Source of the DNA: Pseudoramibacter fermentans
Lineage (GTDB): Bacteria; Bacillota; Clostridia; Eubacteriales; Eubacteriaceae
Length of the DNA: 64,000 bases
Direction of reading: 5' to 3'
NCBI GenBank assembly: GCA_009493725.1
Contig: VOGB01000005.1
Location: 434,001-498,000, forward strand
Under the pieces are notes generated by a model, which was given only the letters and a program-made list of their open reading frames with translations, had not been told where the DNA came from and ran no database searches. Each line of letters begins with the position of its first letter. Position 1 is the first letter of the stretch. The position numbers and the translations under genes are program-made. Below, in pieces: positions 1 to 8,658 of the stretch.

Positions 1-487
1 GCGCCGGCCGTGTGAACACTGGCACCGAACAGCTGGCAATGATCACCTGATATTGATCTTGAGCGAAATCTTCTTTTGTAAAATAATGCGGGAAACCGGT
101 TTCCGCTTCGGTCGCGATGACCGTGCAGAGCGCCGGATTCGCCATCATCGCGGGATAATCCAGCGGGTATTCCCCGTCCGAGTTGGACAGGGTTTCGTAC
201 ACGTAGTGCAGGTCGATGAAAGCGTGCTGCTTCATCAGCACCTTTAAACTTTTGTATTCTTTTCTTAAGCAGTATTGACTGTAGTACACGTAATTTCGGC
301 CGCGCTGCCCCGCTAAATAAGAGGTGACGTTGGCCGAACCGGCCGAGATACCGTAGGTCATGTCGAAGCGGACCTTGTCATCGAGGCAGGTGTCGAAGAC
401 TCCGGCGCCGTAAATGCCCCGCTGGCCGCCACCGACATCGATGACGGCTACCTTGCCCGCCTGTTTGTTTTGTGCTGTTTCGTTCAT
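1..487 (-). CDS. Patatin-like phospholipase, 3' end outside window
   Basis: The first 162 codons are present; the C-terminus lies beyond the window edge. The ATG at 487 follows a GGAG box seven bases upstream. A patatin oxyanion-hole motif GGGQRG sits at residues 19-24 and the nucleophile elbow GISAGS (GxSxG, Ser48) at 46-51, followed by a stretch typical of the bacterial YjjU-like patatin family. No signal peptide is seen, so a cytoplasmic lipid acyl hydrolase is likely. The catalytic Asp would be in the missing part. Substrate is unknown. It is read in the same direction as the amino-acid ABC genes, which lie upstream of it. Confidence 0.8.
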   Translation of the reverse strand, partial: MNETAQNKQAGKVAVIDVGGGQRGIYGAGVFDTCLDDKVRFDMTYGISAGSANVTSYLAGQRGRNYVYYSQYCLRKEYKSLKVLMKQHAFIDLHYVYETLSNSDGEYPLDYPAMMANPALCTVIATEAETGFPHYFTKEDFAQDQYQVIIASCSVPVFTRPA

Positions 488-575
488 CGTATTCTCCTTA
501 TTCTTGCAAAATATGGATTGCTCAAAGGCATACCTCATCATAGCACAAAACGTTTAATGCGTTTCACTTTCTTAA

Positions 576-1334
576 TTAATCTTTATTTGTAATCGATGCG
601 AGAAATTCCTTGGTCCGCTGATATTTCGGGTGATTGAAAATATCGTCCGGCGTGCCTTCTTCCAAAATGATCCCGTCGTTCATGAACAGGATTTTATTCG
701 CCGCCGAGCGGGCAAATCCCATTTCGTGGGTGACGACGATCATCGTCATCTTGGCCTTGGCCAGATCGCTCATGACCTTCAGCACTTCGCCGGTCAGCTC
801 CGGATCCAGGGCGGACGTCGGCTCGTCAAACAGCATGATATCCGGGTTCATCATCAGCGCCCGGGCAATGGCGACGCGCTGTTTCTCACCGCCGGAGAGG
901 GTCGACGGCATCGCGTCGATGCGGTCGCTCAGGCCGACCTCGTCCAAAAGCTTCTTCGTGTTGGCTTCGATCGTCCCCTTGTCGGCCTTGGCGACAATGC
1001 GCGGCGCGAGCTGCAGGTTCTTTCTGACCGACAGATGGGGAAACAGATTGAAATGCTGGAACACCACGCCCATTCTAGAAATGATGCCCTTGATTTCCGC
1101 TGGCGGCGCCTGGACGCCGTCCTTGACCAAGGCCTTGTCTTCGATCATGATCGTGCCGCCGTCAGCCTGTTCCAAATCGATCAGGCAGCGCAGCAGCGTC
1201 GATTTCCCGGAGCCGGAAGAGCCGATGATGGCCACCACATCTCCCTGCTCGACTTCAAAGTTAATATTTTTTAACACGTGATTGTCGCCGAAGCGCTTGT
1301 CCAGCGACGTCACGCGGATCATCGTTTTGCTCAT
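576..1334 (-). CDS. Polar amino-acid ABC transporter, ATPase
   Basis: ATP-binding subunit (252 aa) of a polar amino-acid uptake system of the GlnQ/HisP type. Walker A GSSGSGKST lies near residue 38, the ABC signature reads LSGGEKQR (most relatives have LSGGQQQR), and Walker B is IMLFDEPTSALDPE. It is the third gene of a binding protein - permease - ATPase set, 15 bases after the permease. The family hydrolyses ATP at the inner face of the membrane to drive import. Substrate cannot be deduced from the ATPase. Confidence 0.93.
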   Translation of the reverse strand: MSKTMIRVTSLDKRFGDNHVLKNINFEVEQGDVVAIIGSSGSGKSTLLRCLIDLEQADGGTIMIEDKALVKDGVQAPPAEIKGIISRMGVVFQHFNLFPHLSVRKNLQLAPRIVAKADKGTIEANTKKLLDEVGLSDRIDAMPSTLSGGEKQRVAIARALMMNPDIMLFDEPTSALDPELTGEVLKVMSDLAKAKMTMIVVTHEMGFARSAANKILFMNDGIILEEGTPDDIFNHPKYQRTKEFLASITNKD

Positions 1335-1349
1335 GGATTCCCCTTTCTC

Positions 1350-2003
1350 TTAGAAATCTGTCTTCTTTTCCAGCTGCTTAAAGATGATCGTGATGAAGAA
1401 GTTGATCACCAGGTAAATCGCGCCGGCGACGATAAAGGCGGTCGGGTCGGCGTCGCGGACGACGGCGCCCTTCGCGTAGTACATGATTTCCGGCACGGCA
1501 ATCGCGGTGACCAGCGCGGTGTCTTTAATGAGGACGATGGTTTCGTTGGAAACCGCCGGCAGGGTCACGCGGATCATCTGGGGCAGCACGACGTGCCACA
1601 TCGTCTGGGCGTGGGTCAGCCCCAGCACCTTCGACGCTTCGTACTGGCCGTCGTCGATCGCGAGCAGGCCGCCGCGGAAGATTTCCGCGAAATAGGCCGC
1701 GTAGTTCAGCGCAAAGGCGATGCAGGACGCTGAAAACCGCTGGAAGGTTAAAAATTTTCCGATACCCGGGATGTAGGGCAGCCCGAAATACACAAAGAAC
1801 AGCTGCAGCAGCAGCGGCGTCCCTCTCAGGATGTAGACGTAAACCTCCGCAATCCACTTCACCACTTTCAGCTTGCTCCGCAGCATCAGCGTGATTAAAA
1901 ATCCAAGGGGGATCGACACCACCAGCGAAATGGCGAACAATTCAAGTGTCGTGCCGAGCCCAGCCATGATTGAGGTGAGCAGGCTGATCACATTTTCACT
2001 CAT
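1350..2003 (-). CDS. Polar amino-acid ABC transporter, permease
   Basis: Membrane subunit (217 aa) of the HisM/GlnP family with about five hydrophobic segments. The conserved coupling-loop region contains EAxxxLG as YEASKVLGLTHAQ, and the short segment RGTPLLLQLFFVYFGLP is a family hallmark. It probably forms a homodimer because only one permease gene is present. It follows the binding-protein gene after a 118-base gap that contains a terminator hairpin, so it is expected to be expressed at a lower level than the binding protein. Confidence 0.93.
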   Translation of the reverse strand: MSENVISLLTSIMAGLGTTLELFAISLVVSIPLGFLITLMLRSKLKVVKWIAEVYVYILRGTPLLLQLFFVYFGLPYIPGIGKFLTFQRFSASCIAFALNYAAYFAEIFRGGLLAIDDGQYEASKVLGLTHAQTMWHVVLPQMIRVTLPAVSNETIVLIKDTALVTAIAVPEIMYYAKGAVVRDADPTAFIVAGAIYLVINFFITIIFKQLEKKTDF

Positions 2004-2056
2004 TCAAGTCTCCTTTATTTTCTTATCGTTATTTTGTATCTATCCTATAGATGTCT

Positions 2057-2098
2057 GAAAAAAACAATAACAGACCTCCCGGATTGCGGGAGGCCTGT
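2057..2098 (-). terminator. Intra-operon terminator after binding-protein gene
   Basis: A 12-bp stem (2070-2081 with 2087-2098, one mismatch) with a five-base loop is followed on the minus strand by a TTATTGTTTTTTT tract. It lies between the binding-protein gene and the permease gene, so it probably lets only part of the transcripts continue. This is a common way to make binding protein in excess. Confidence 0.8.
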
Positions 2099-2121
2099 CT
2101 GCACTTACGCGAGATCTTCAA

Positions 2122-2937
2122 TTATTTGTTGTAAATGATATCTTCGCCGAACCATTTTGTCGAAATCTTACCAGCTGTACCGTCAGCCTTCATGTCATCC
2201 AATGCCTTCTGGATCTTGTTGAGCATCTTAGTGTTGCCCTTCTTGACGGCGACACCGTACTGTTCAGGCTGGAGGCTTTCTCCGACGATCTTGAAGTCGG
2301 AATTGTGTTTCTTGATGTAGTATTTCGCAACGACAGAGTCGACAACCATCGCATCGATGCGGCCGGCGTCGAGATCCTGGAAGCAGGAGACGTTTTCGTC
2401 AAATTCGGTAGGTGAACCGCCTGCAATTTTGTCGTAAATCGGATTGGCCTTTAATGCATCTTCAGCGGACGAGCCTTTCTGGCAGCCGACTGTCTTGCCA
2501 GCTAAGTCGCTGACCGAATTGATCGACGAATCCTTTTTGACGACAATGACCTGATCGTTTTCCAGATACGGCGTGGTGAAGTCCATCTTTTTCTTCCGTT
2601 CGTCGGTGATCGACAGACCGTTCCAAATCGCATCGATGTTGTTTTTGTTCAATTCCATTTCCTTGGTATCCCAGTTGATGGCCTGAACCTTAAATTTCAT
2701 GTTCATGCGTTTTGCCGCTTCGCGGGCCAGATCGATGTCGAAGCCGACGATTTTGTTCTTCTTGTTTCTAAAGCCCATCGGCGGGAAGGTGTCGTCTACC
2801 CCGATGACGAAGGTCTTGCTGTCATTTTTCGTATCTGACGACGACGATGAACTCTTCGACGAGCTGCTCCCGCACCCCGCAACGACCACCATGGCCAAGC
2901 ATGCTGTCAGCAGCACTGCCAGAAGTTTCTTTTTCAT
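2122..2937 (-). CDS. Amino-acid ABC transporter, substrate-binding lipoprotein
   Basis: Extracellular solute-binding protein family 3 (SBP_bac_3), 271 aa. The signal peptide ends in a lipobox (VVAGC, Cys22), followed by a Ser-rich linker, so it is a membrane-anchored lipoprotein. The family pattern GxDxxFPPMGF and SITDERKKKMDFTTPY are clear. It is the first gene of the operon with the permease and ATPase. Ligand is likely a polar amino acid, but which one cannot be read from the sequence. The start follows a GGAG box that lies in a structured leader (see 2942-2979). Confidence 0.93.
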   Translation of the reverse strand: MKKKLLAVLLTACLAMVVVAGCGSSSSKSSSSSSDTKNDSKTFVIGVDDTFPPMGFRNKKNKIVGFDIDLAREAAKRMNMKFKVQAINWDTKEMELNKNNIDAIWNGLSITDERKKKMDFTTPYLENDQVIVVKKDSSINSVSDLAGKTVGCQKGSSAEDALKANPIYDKIAGGSPTEFDENVSCFQDLDAGRIDAMVVDSVVAKYYIKKHNSDFKIVGESLQPEQYGVAVKKGNTKMLNKIQKALDDMKADGTAGKISTKWFGEDIIYNK

Positions 2938-2941
2938 GTTT

Positions 2942-2979
2942 CCGCTCCTTTACGAACGGTGTTCATTTCGTAAACACCG
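2942..2979 (-). promoter_or_regulatory. Interleaved hairpin pair at RBS of binding-protein mRNA
   Basis: In the leader of the binding-protein gene, 2973-2979 pairs with 2957-2963 (7 bp, CGGTGTT/AACACCG), and 2967-2974 pairs with 2949-2956 (8 bp, TTTACGAA/TTCGTAAA). The pairings interleave, giving either two exclusive hairpins or an H-type pseudoknot. The second pairing ends directly against the GGAG box at 2945-2948. Pairing is seen in the sequence; a regulatory role is inference. Confidence 0.4.
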
Positions 2980-3068
2980 CATATTCTTTAAGATACTTTT
3001 TATTATACACTTCATCACTGTAAAATGCTAACATTATTTTAAATTTCTATTAAGTCGGAGCGTTGCGT

Positions 3069-4061
3069 TCATCTATCCGCCGCGGAGGATGCCTGTGCCG
3101 CTGTCCACTTCTCTGCCTCAGCCGCGGTTTTCGCGAGATAGCGGATGACCTCAGCCGGGTAATGCCCGACCGCTGTTTCATTCGTCACCATGACGGCGGC
3201 GGCGCCGTCCGCCACCGCATTAAAGATGTCGGAAACCTCCGCGCGAGTCGGCACAGGGGCGTCCGCCATCGAGGCGAGCATCTGCGTGACGACCATGAAC
3301 GGCACCTGTGCAAGGCGGCATGCCTGCGCGATGTCCTTCTGCACCGCGGGCAGCGCCCACAATGGCAGATCATTGCCGAGATCGCCGCGGGCGATGACGA
3401 TCATGTCTGCCTCCGGCAAAAGCGCCGGCAGCGCCCGCACACCCTGCTTATTCTCGATCTTGGCGAAAATCCGCACGTCGGCCAGATCCGCGTCGGCCAG
3501 CGCCGCGCGAAGTTCACGCAGCGTCTCCGGTGAGGTGACAAAGGGCTCCATCACAGCCGTGACGCCGTACGTCCGGGCGTCGGCGAGATTGGCCCTGTCG
3601 TGCGCCGTCAGGGCTGGGCCGGCCACATCCTTGCCTTCGATCTTCAGAGATTTTCGGCTCTTAATAACACCGCCGCGCAGGATGTGAAGGGCCGCGCTTC
3701 GATCTCCCACGCTGACGACAGACGCTTCGATTTTGCCGTCGTCGATCAGCACCCGATCGCCCGGCTCGAGGGCGTCCAAAATGCGCGCTGCCAAGGGCAG
3801 CTCCAGGTTTTGGCCTGGATCGGCCGCAACCGGCGCCATCTCACTGAGGCGGAGCTCCGGCCCCTGCAGATCGATCAGCAGCTCCGGCGAGACGCCGCAC
3901 GCGTCGGCCGCCTTTCGATAGTTTTCAATGAGGTCCCGGCTGTCCGCGAGCGACGTGTGGGACAGGTTGAGCCGCATCCCCGTCATGCCCGCCCGAAACA
4001 TCGCCGTCAGCGTCGTTTCCGACTGGCAGGCCGGGCCCAATGTGCCGTAAATTTCAGTCAA
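3069..4061 (-). CDS. Short pyruvate-kinase-like protein
   Basis: 330 aa with the barrel motifs of pyruvate kinase: TLGPAC at the N-terminus, MRLNLSHT, a B-domain-like segment, AKIEN (Lys and Glu of the active site), IARGDLGNDLP (metal-binding Asp) and TQMLASM (Thr). PTRAEVSDIFNAVADGAAAV is also conserved. The usual DTKGPEIR is IDLQGPELR here, and the C-terminal regulatory domain is absent; normal enzymes have about 470 residues or more. The start is TTG at 4061 after GAGGAGG. It lies 43 bases after the AlaX gene and is probably cotranscribed. It may be a divergent paralogue rather than the glycolytic enzyme. Confidence 0.8.
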   Translation of the reverse strand: MTEIYGTLGPACQSETTLTAMFRAGMTGMRLNLSHTSLADSRDLIENYRKAADACGVSPELLIDLQGPELRLSEMAPVAADPGQNLELPLAARILDALEPGDRVLIDDGKIEASVVSVGDRSAALHILRGGVIKSRKSLKIEGKDVAGPALTAHDRANLADARTYGVTAVMEPFVTSPETLRELRAALADADLADVRIFAKIENKQGVRALPALLPEADMIVIARGDLGNDLPLWALPAVQKDIAQACRLAQVPFMVVTQMLASMADAPVPTRAEVSDIFNAVADGAAAVMVTNETAVGHYPAEVIRYLAKTAAEAEKWTAAQASSAADR

Positions 4062-4104
4062 GGTTATCCCTCCTCAAGCGCTTTGTGCGTTGAACAGATG
4101 ACGC

Positions 4105-5274
4105 TCACTGCGCATCCCACATCTGCCGAATCACCTTTTCAATGGTTTCTCTGTCGGCCTTAAAACTGCCTTGGATCATGTTGTCCTTGCCGCCGCCCCG
4201 GCCGTTCAGCTTCGCATTCAGCTCCTTGGCGCAGCCACGCAGCGCAACGCTGCCTGACAGCAGCATGTAGCTGTAGGATCCATTGTCTTCTAAGTTGAAC
4301 ATACCAACCGTGCCGCAGTGCTTTTCATCGAGCAGCTGCGTCGCGAAATGGCGCATGGTGTTGCGGTCCATCCCTTTTTCAAACAGCAGGACCAGCTTTT
4401 CGCCGTCGGCAATGCGTTCCGCCTGATTTTCCAGCGAAACTGCCATCCAGTGGTGCACCTGCATCTCCATCTCATCGGCATGGTTCAACAATTTTTTAAC
4501 GGCGGCCGCGGTCGACGTCATCGGCGCGCTGAGCAGATGCGAGACAGCTTCATTTTCGCGGTAAATCCCTTCCGTATAGGCCAGGGCACGGGCGCCGGCG
4601 AGCATGTCGATGCGCACGCCCCCGCGATGGGCCGACAGCGACAACAGCTTGATCATCCCGATTTCGCCGGTACGCTTAACCTGTGTCCCACAGCACGCGC
4701 ACTGATCCACGCCGTCGATGGTCACCAATCTGACCCGCCCATTCAGTTCTTTTTTCGAGCGGTAAGGCAGATCCTGAAGTTCCGCCGCGTCCGGGAACCA
4801 GCACCTCACGTCCACATTGCGGTAAATGGCCGCGTTGGCTTCGCGTTCGATCTGCATCACGTCCGGCCAGGTCATTTCTCCGTCGAAATCAATCTGAATG
4901 ACGTCTCCCATGTGAAAGCCGACGTTTTCGTAGCCAAATTTCTTGTGAATCAGCCCCGAAACGATGTGTTCCCCGGTGTGGGACTGCATATTTTCAAACC
5001 GCCACTGCCAGTCCAGCTCACCGTGAACCGCCGTCCCAGGCGCGATCGCTTTTTCACAAAGGTGCACCACCTGGCCGTCAATTCTCTGGGTGTCCGTCAC
5101 GGGAATATCATTCAGTCGGCCCCGATCGCCCGGCTGCCCGCCGCCTTCCGGGTAAAACGCCGTGTCGTCGAGAACGACGTGCCAGCCGCCCTTTCCCTTT
5201 TCACACGTAATGACTTCCGCATCAAAGGTCTTTCTGTACGGTTCGCGGTAAAACAATTCTTCAAATTCTTCCAT
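4105..5274 (-). CDS. AlaX-type alanyl-tRNA editing protein with DHHA1 domain
   Basis: 389 aa. The N-terminal half resembles the AlaRS anticodon-distal and editing region: FYPEGGGQPGDRG, then HTGEHIVSGL with the HxxxH zinc pair, then a CxxC segment CACCGTQVKRTGEIG. The C-terminal part matches a DHHA1 domain ending in GRGGGKDNMIQGS. AlaX-L proteins hydrolyse mischarged Ser- or Gly-tRNA(Ala) in trans. In most relatives the second zinc pair is C-x3-H, but Gln stands where His is expected. ATG at 5274 follows GGAGG. The gene precedes the pyruvate-kinase-like gene. Confidence 0.88.
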   Translation of the reverse strand: MEEFEELFYREPYRKTFDAEVITCEKGKGGWHVVLDDTAFYPEGGGQPGDRGRLNDIPVTDTQRIDGQVVHLCEKAIAPGTAVHGELDWQWRFENMQSHTGEHIVSGLIHKKFGYENVGFHMGDVIQIDFDGEMTWPDVMQIEREANAAIYRNVDVRCWFPDAAELQDLPYRSKKELNGRVRLVTIDGVDQCACCGTQVKRTGEIGMIKLLSLSAHRGGVRIDMLAGARALAYTEGIYRENEAVSHLLSAPMTSTAAAVKKLLNHADEMEMQVHHWMAVSLENQAERIADGEKLVLLFEKGMDRNTMRHFATQLLDEKHCGTVGMFNLEDNGSYSYMLLSGSVALRGCAKELNAKLNGRGGGKDNMIQGSFKADRETIEKVIRQMWDAQ

Positions 5275-5357
5275 GTCAAACCCTCCGTTCGTCTTTTTAT
5301 GAGATTAGTATAACCTAAACCGATGAGGGTGATGTGATGAATTTGGTGGAAGCTTTG

Positions 5358-7189
5358 AATTCTGATTACACGCCCCTCACGGGGCGCGACATAGTTGCAG
5401 CACGTCCAGGGCGGCCAGCGCGTCATTTCTACTCACACGCCCCTCGCGGGGCGCGACCTAAATAATTAATTTTTTCCGCTGCGTGGTTTAAGATTTCTAC
5501 TCACACGCCCCTCGCGGGGCGCGACACATTTGCGCCGGATCGATCTGTTGCAAATGCAATTTCTACTCACACGCCCCTCGCGGGGCGCGACTGATTAGCA
5601 ACGAGGATTTACTTTTTGATCGAAATTTCTACTCACACGCCCCTCGCGGGGCGCGACCGGTCTTACGCCTGTTCTGGCGTAGACATAATCATTTCTACTC
5701 ACACGCCCCTCGCGGGGCGCGACGGCAAACTTGCGGCAAATTTTAATTACAAAAACATTTCTACTCACACGCCCCTCGCGGGGCGCGACCTTCAAGGGCA
5801 TTGACGACGACGCGAACGCAGTAATTTCTACTCACACGCCCCTCGCGGGGCGCGACCTTGCCTTTTGTGATTACTAGCCGCCCGTCCTTAATTTCTACTC
5901 ACACGCCCCTCGCGGGGCGCGACAAAATTGGGCGCAACTGGGTGATCGACAGGAACATTTCTACTCACACGCCCCTCGCGGGGCGCGACCCGTACGTGCG
6001 CGGCGTCAAGGAAAACATGACCGCAATTTCTACTCACACGCCCCTCGCGGGGCGCGACCAAACCATCACGATCGTGGGGACGAAATCGGGCATTTCTACT
6101 CACACGCCCCTCGCGGGGCGCGACCTCCACCACCGCGGGCACGCGCACTGACATCAAATTTCTACTCACACGCCCCTCGCGGGGCGCGACAGGAAAGCAG
6201 GTGATTTCGTGGACATTCCGGAAATTTCTACTCACACGCCCCTCGCGGGGCGCGACCAACAGCGCCACGATAATAAAATCAAATTAAACAATTTCTACTC
6301 ACACGCCCCTCGCGGGGCGCGACTATTTCGCATGGACGTCAAAGCTGACAATGAAAATTTCTACTCACACGCCCCTCGCGGGGCGCGACTCGGCAGGGAT
6401 ACTCGCGGCAGGCGGTTGACGGTGATTTCTACTCACACGCCCCTCGCGGGGCGCGACCTGTGCGTTGATCGAAATCGCATTCAAAAATTCAATTTCTACT
6501 CACACGCCCCTCGCGGGGCGCGACGCGACGCAGGAAGACAGCGTCACTCGAAAAGTAATTTCTACTCACACGCCCCTCGCGGGGCGCGACATCCAGTTGC
6601 GGCCGATCTTGCGGGCGGTTTTGATTTCTACTCACACGCCCCTCGCGGGGCGCGACGCGCGTCGTTCTGAAAATCTCTAATTTCTGCGCGAATTTCTACT
6701 CACACGCCCCTCGCGGGGCGCGACCCATCTTGCCACCGAATTCGCCAAGGGCTTTCGTATTTCTACTCACACGCCCCTCGCGGGGCGCGACATTGTTATC
6801 CCCCTGTTGAATTTAAAATTTTTATTTCTACTCACACGCCCCTCGCGGGGCGCGACGGGCTCAAACTGCCAAAAATTGTGCAGGGGTCAAATTTCTACTC
6901 ACACGCCCCTCGCGGGGCGCGACTCTGCTCCAGTGCGTGACGGCCGGACCCGTAGATTTCTACTCACACGCCCCTCGCGGGGCGCGACTTTAGTCACGCT
7001 CCTTTCTTTATTTTCCTGTTGATTTCTACTCACACGCCCCTCGCGGGGCGCGACAATGGCAAATTGTTCAGCATGTCCGCCCGGGTTTCATTTCTACTCA
7101 CACGCCCCTCGCGGGGCGCGACTACATCAACTGGCATTCAATTCAATGACGGTAAAATTTCTACTCACACGCCCCTCGCGGGGCGCGAC
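5358..7189 (-). CRISPR. Type I-C CRISPR array, 27 spacers
   Basis: Twenty-seven identical 33-bp repeats with starts from 5425 to 7157, plus one degenerate repeat at 5358-5390 (five mismatches). Each contains the palindrome CGCCCCTCGCGGGGCG; read on the minus strand the unit starts GTCGCGCCCC and ends GTGAGTAGAAAT, as in type I-C repeats. There are 27 spacers of 32-36 bp. The degenerate copy marks the old, leader-distal end; the newest spacer is next to cas2 (7123-7156). The cas genes are on the same strand. Perfect repeat identity suggests recent or maintained activity. Confidence 0.98.
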
Positions 7190-7334
7190 CGCAAAATCTT
7201 GTTGTTTATCATGCAACCACGTCCATATCTTGACAAGAGGCGGAAATAATTTGATTCTTTCTTCAAATTATCGCCGAAAAACGGCATTTTTTTAATCTAA
7301 CCTCCCGGTATTTTTCAATCACTTGAGGTTAGCA
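7190..7334 (-). promoter_or_regulatory. CRISPR leader
   Basis: AT-rich 145-bp segment between the first repeat and cas2, the expected place for the leader that drives pre-crRNA transcription and directs spacer insertion. It holds GCCGAAAAACGGC followed by seven T on the plus strand (about 7270-7291), which could stop transcription antisense to the array, and an 8-bp inverted repeat CTAACCTC/GAGGTTAG around 7300-7335 next to the cas2 stop. No convincing promoter hexamer pair was found. Confidence 0.65.
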
Positions 7335-7625
7335 TCATATAATAATTGGTCCTTCGGGATCATACCCTTTTTTAGCGCCAATGTGTTCAACGCGTCGTTT
7401 CCAATGATTTCCCAGATAATAAAATCGTAAACTATCTGTTTTCTCATCGATAATCCGGACTAATTCAGCCTTCAATTTTAAAAAGGCACTGTAATCGAGA
7501 TCCGCTTCAAATACTGAATTTTGAACGCGCTGCGCATGTGCTTCACATGCTTTTGCGACTTGTCTCAGACGTTTTGTCCCTCCAGTTGAAGCCGTTGAGA
7601 CGTCGTAACTGATAATCACCATCAT
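7335..7625 (-). CDS. cas2: CRISPR-associated endonuclease Cas2
   Basis: 96 aa with the Cas2 ferredoxin-like core: N-terminal MVIISYDVS strand carrying the conserved Asp, and RVQNSVFEADLD. It works with Cas1 in spacer acquisition. It follows cas1 after 10 bases and is the last gene of the cas operon, next to the leader. The second Met is an alternative start. Confidence 0.96.
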   Translation of the reverse strand: MMVIISYDVSTASTGGTKRLRQVAKACEAHAQRVQNSVFEADLDYSAFLKLKAELVRIIDEKTDSLRFYYLGNHWKRRVEHIGAKKGYDPEGPIII

Positions 7626-7635
7626 GGCATGACCT

Positions 7636-8658
7636 CTATTTTAACAAATACGGAATATATTCTTCCGTTTCTCCTCGAACGAATTTTGCCAGCAGGTTGC
7701 TTTGAACGTAGGGCAAAAGACCGTAAGGCACCTTTTCTTTGATAATTGGATGCGTGATTGTATTGCGTTTTTTCTCCTGCCATTTTGTCAAAAATTTCTG
7801 CTTCCCTTTTTGATTCAGCCAGACTGCCCCAGAAAATTGTCGGTCAAAATCTTTTTCTCCAATCATTTTCAAATTGAGTAAAGTCAAAACAAACCGCTCG
7901 CATAAGCATCGAAATTCTTCAACCATATCGCACGCCAACGAGTCTCGTCCACTTCGAAGCGTGTGATAAAATCCGATGTAACTATCAAGCCCGACGGTTT
8001 CCAGTGCTGCCGCACAATCCGCCGTCGCCAATGTGTACGCAAAGGAAAGCAGCGCATTAACCGGATCAAGCGGCGGTCTCTTGGTTCGAAACAAAAAAGT
8101 ATCCGCTAAATCGTTATTCGTAATCAAACTGCTAAATGCGCTAAAATAAGAGCTGGCACAATTGCCTTCAATTCCCAGCAGACTTTCCAGTGATTCTGCA
8201 TTTTGCGCCTTTTGCATGCCTGTGTTCAGATTTTCAAGCGTCTGGCAGATGGTGTCGTCGTTTCTCAATTCCGGCTTGTTTTTGAGCGTTTGCCGAATGG
8301 TTTGAATATTATTGCTGAGCTTCGCCGTCACTTGATTTTTTGAAAGTAATAACCCTTGATCTCTAAAACAGTCGATCTGCGCGACCCGCAGAAATACGTT
8401 TCCCTTTGTCTCGCCACAGACCTTTGCCCAAAATTTTCCAGACGGTGAAATAAAATTAATGGGCACTTGTTTCTCGACGCATTTACCCATCAATGCAGGT
8501 GAACAGCCCAAATAACTGAAACAAACCACATTTTCGATATTATCAAAGGGAATCTTAACTTTTACCTCACCGTCGACTTTGCATACCAAATTATTGTCTT
8601 TTAACGTCAGATACGCATTTTCATTGGTGACATAAATGGTGTTTAATAATTTTCTCAT
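7636..8658 (-). CDS. cas1: CRISPR-associated integrase Cas1 (type I-C)
   Basis: 340 aa, a normal length for Cas1c. The C-terminal helical domain has the family segments DPVNALLSFAYTL and GLDSYIGFYHTLRSGRDSLA followed by EEFR, which hold the metal-binding residues. It integrates new spacers at the leader end together with Cas2, and Cas4 trims and orients them. It overlaps the cas4 stop by four bases. Confidence 0.97.
   Translation of the reverse strand: MRKLLNTIYVTNENAYLTLKDNNLVCKVDGEVKVKIPFDNIENVVCFSYLGCSPALMGKCVEKQVPINFISPSGKFWAKVCGETKGNVFLRVAQIDCFRDQGLLLSKNQVTAKLSNNIQTIRQTLKNKPELRNDDTICQTLENLNTGMQKAQNAESLESLLGIEGNCASSYFSAFSSLITNNDLADTFLFRTKRPPLDPVNALLSFAYTLATADCAAALETVGLDSYIGFYHTLRSGRDSLACDMVEEFRCLCERFVLTLLNLKMIGEKDFDRQFSGAVWLNQKGKQKFLTKWQEKKRNTITHPIIKEKVPYGLLPYVQSNLLAKFVRGETEEYIPYLLK

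Noticed and set aside
5358..7189. Self-targeting spacers
   Set aside because: No match to the rest of the window was noticed by eye, but a proper search could not be run.
5595..7295. Open frames with repeated ISTHTPLAGRD, FYSHAPRGAR or VAPREGRVSRN units on both strands
   Set aside because: They are translations of the CRISPR repeats and spacers, not genes.
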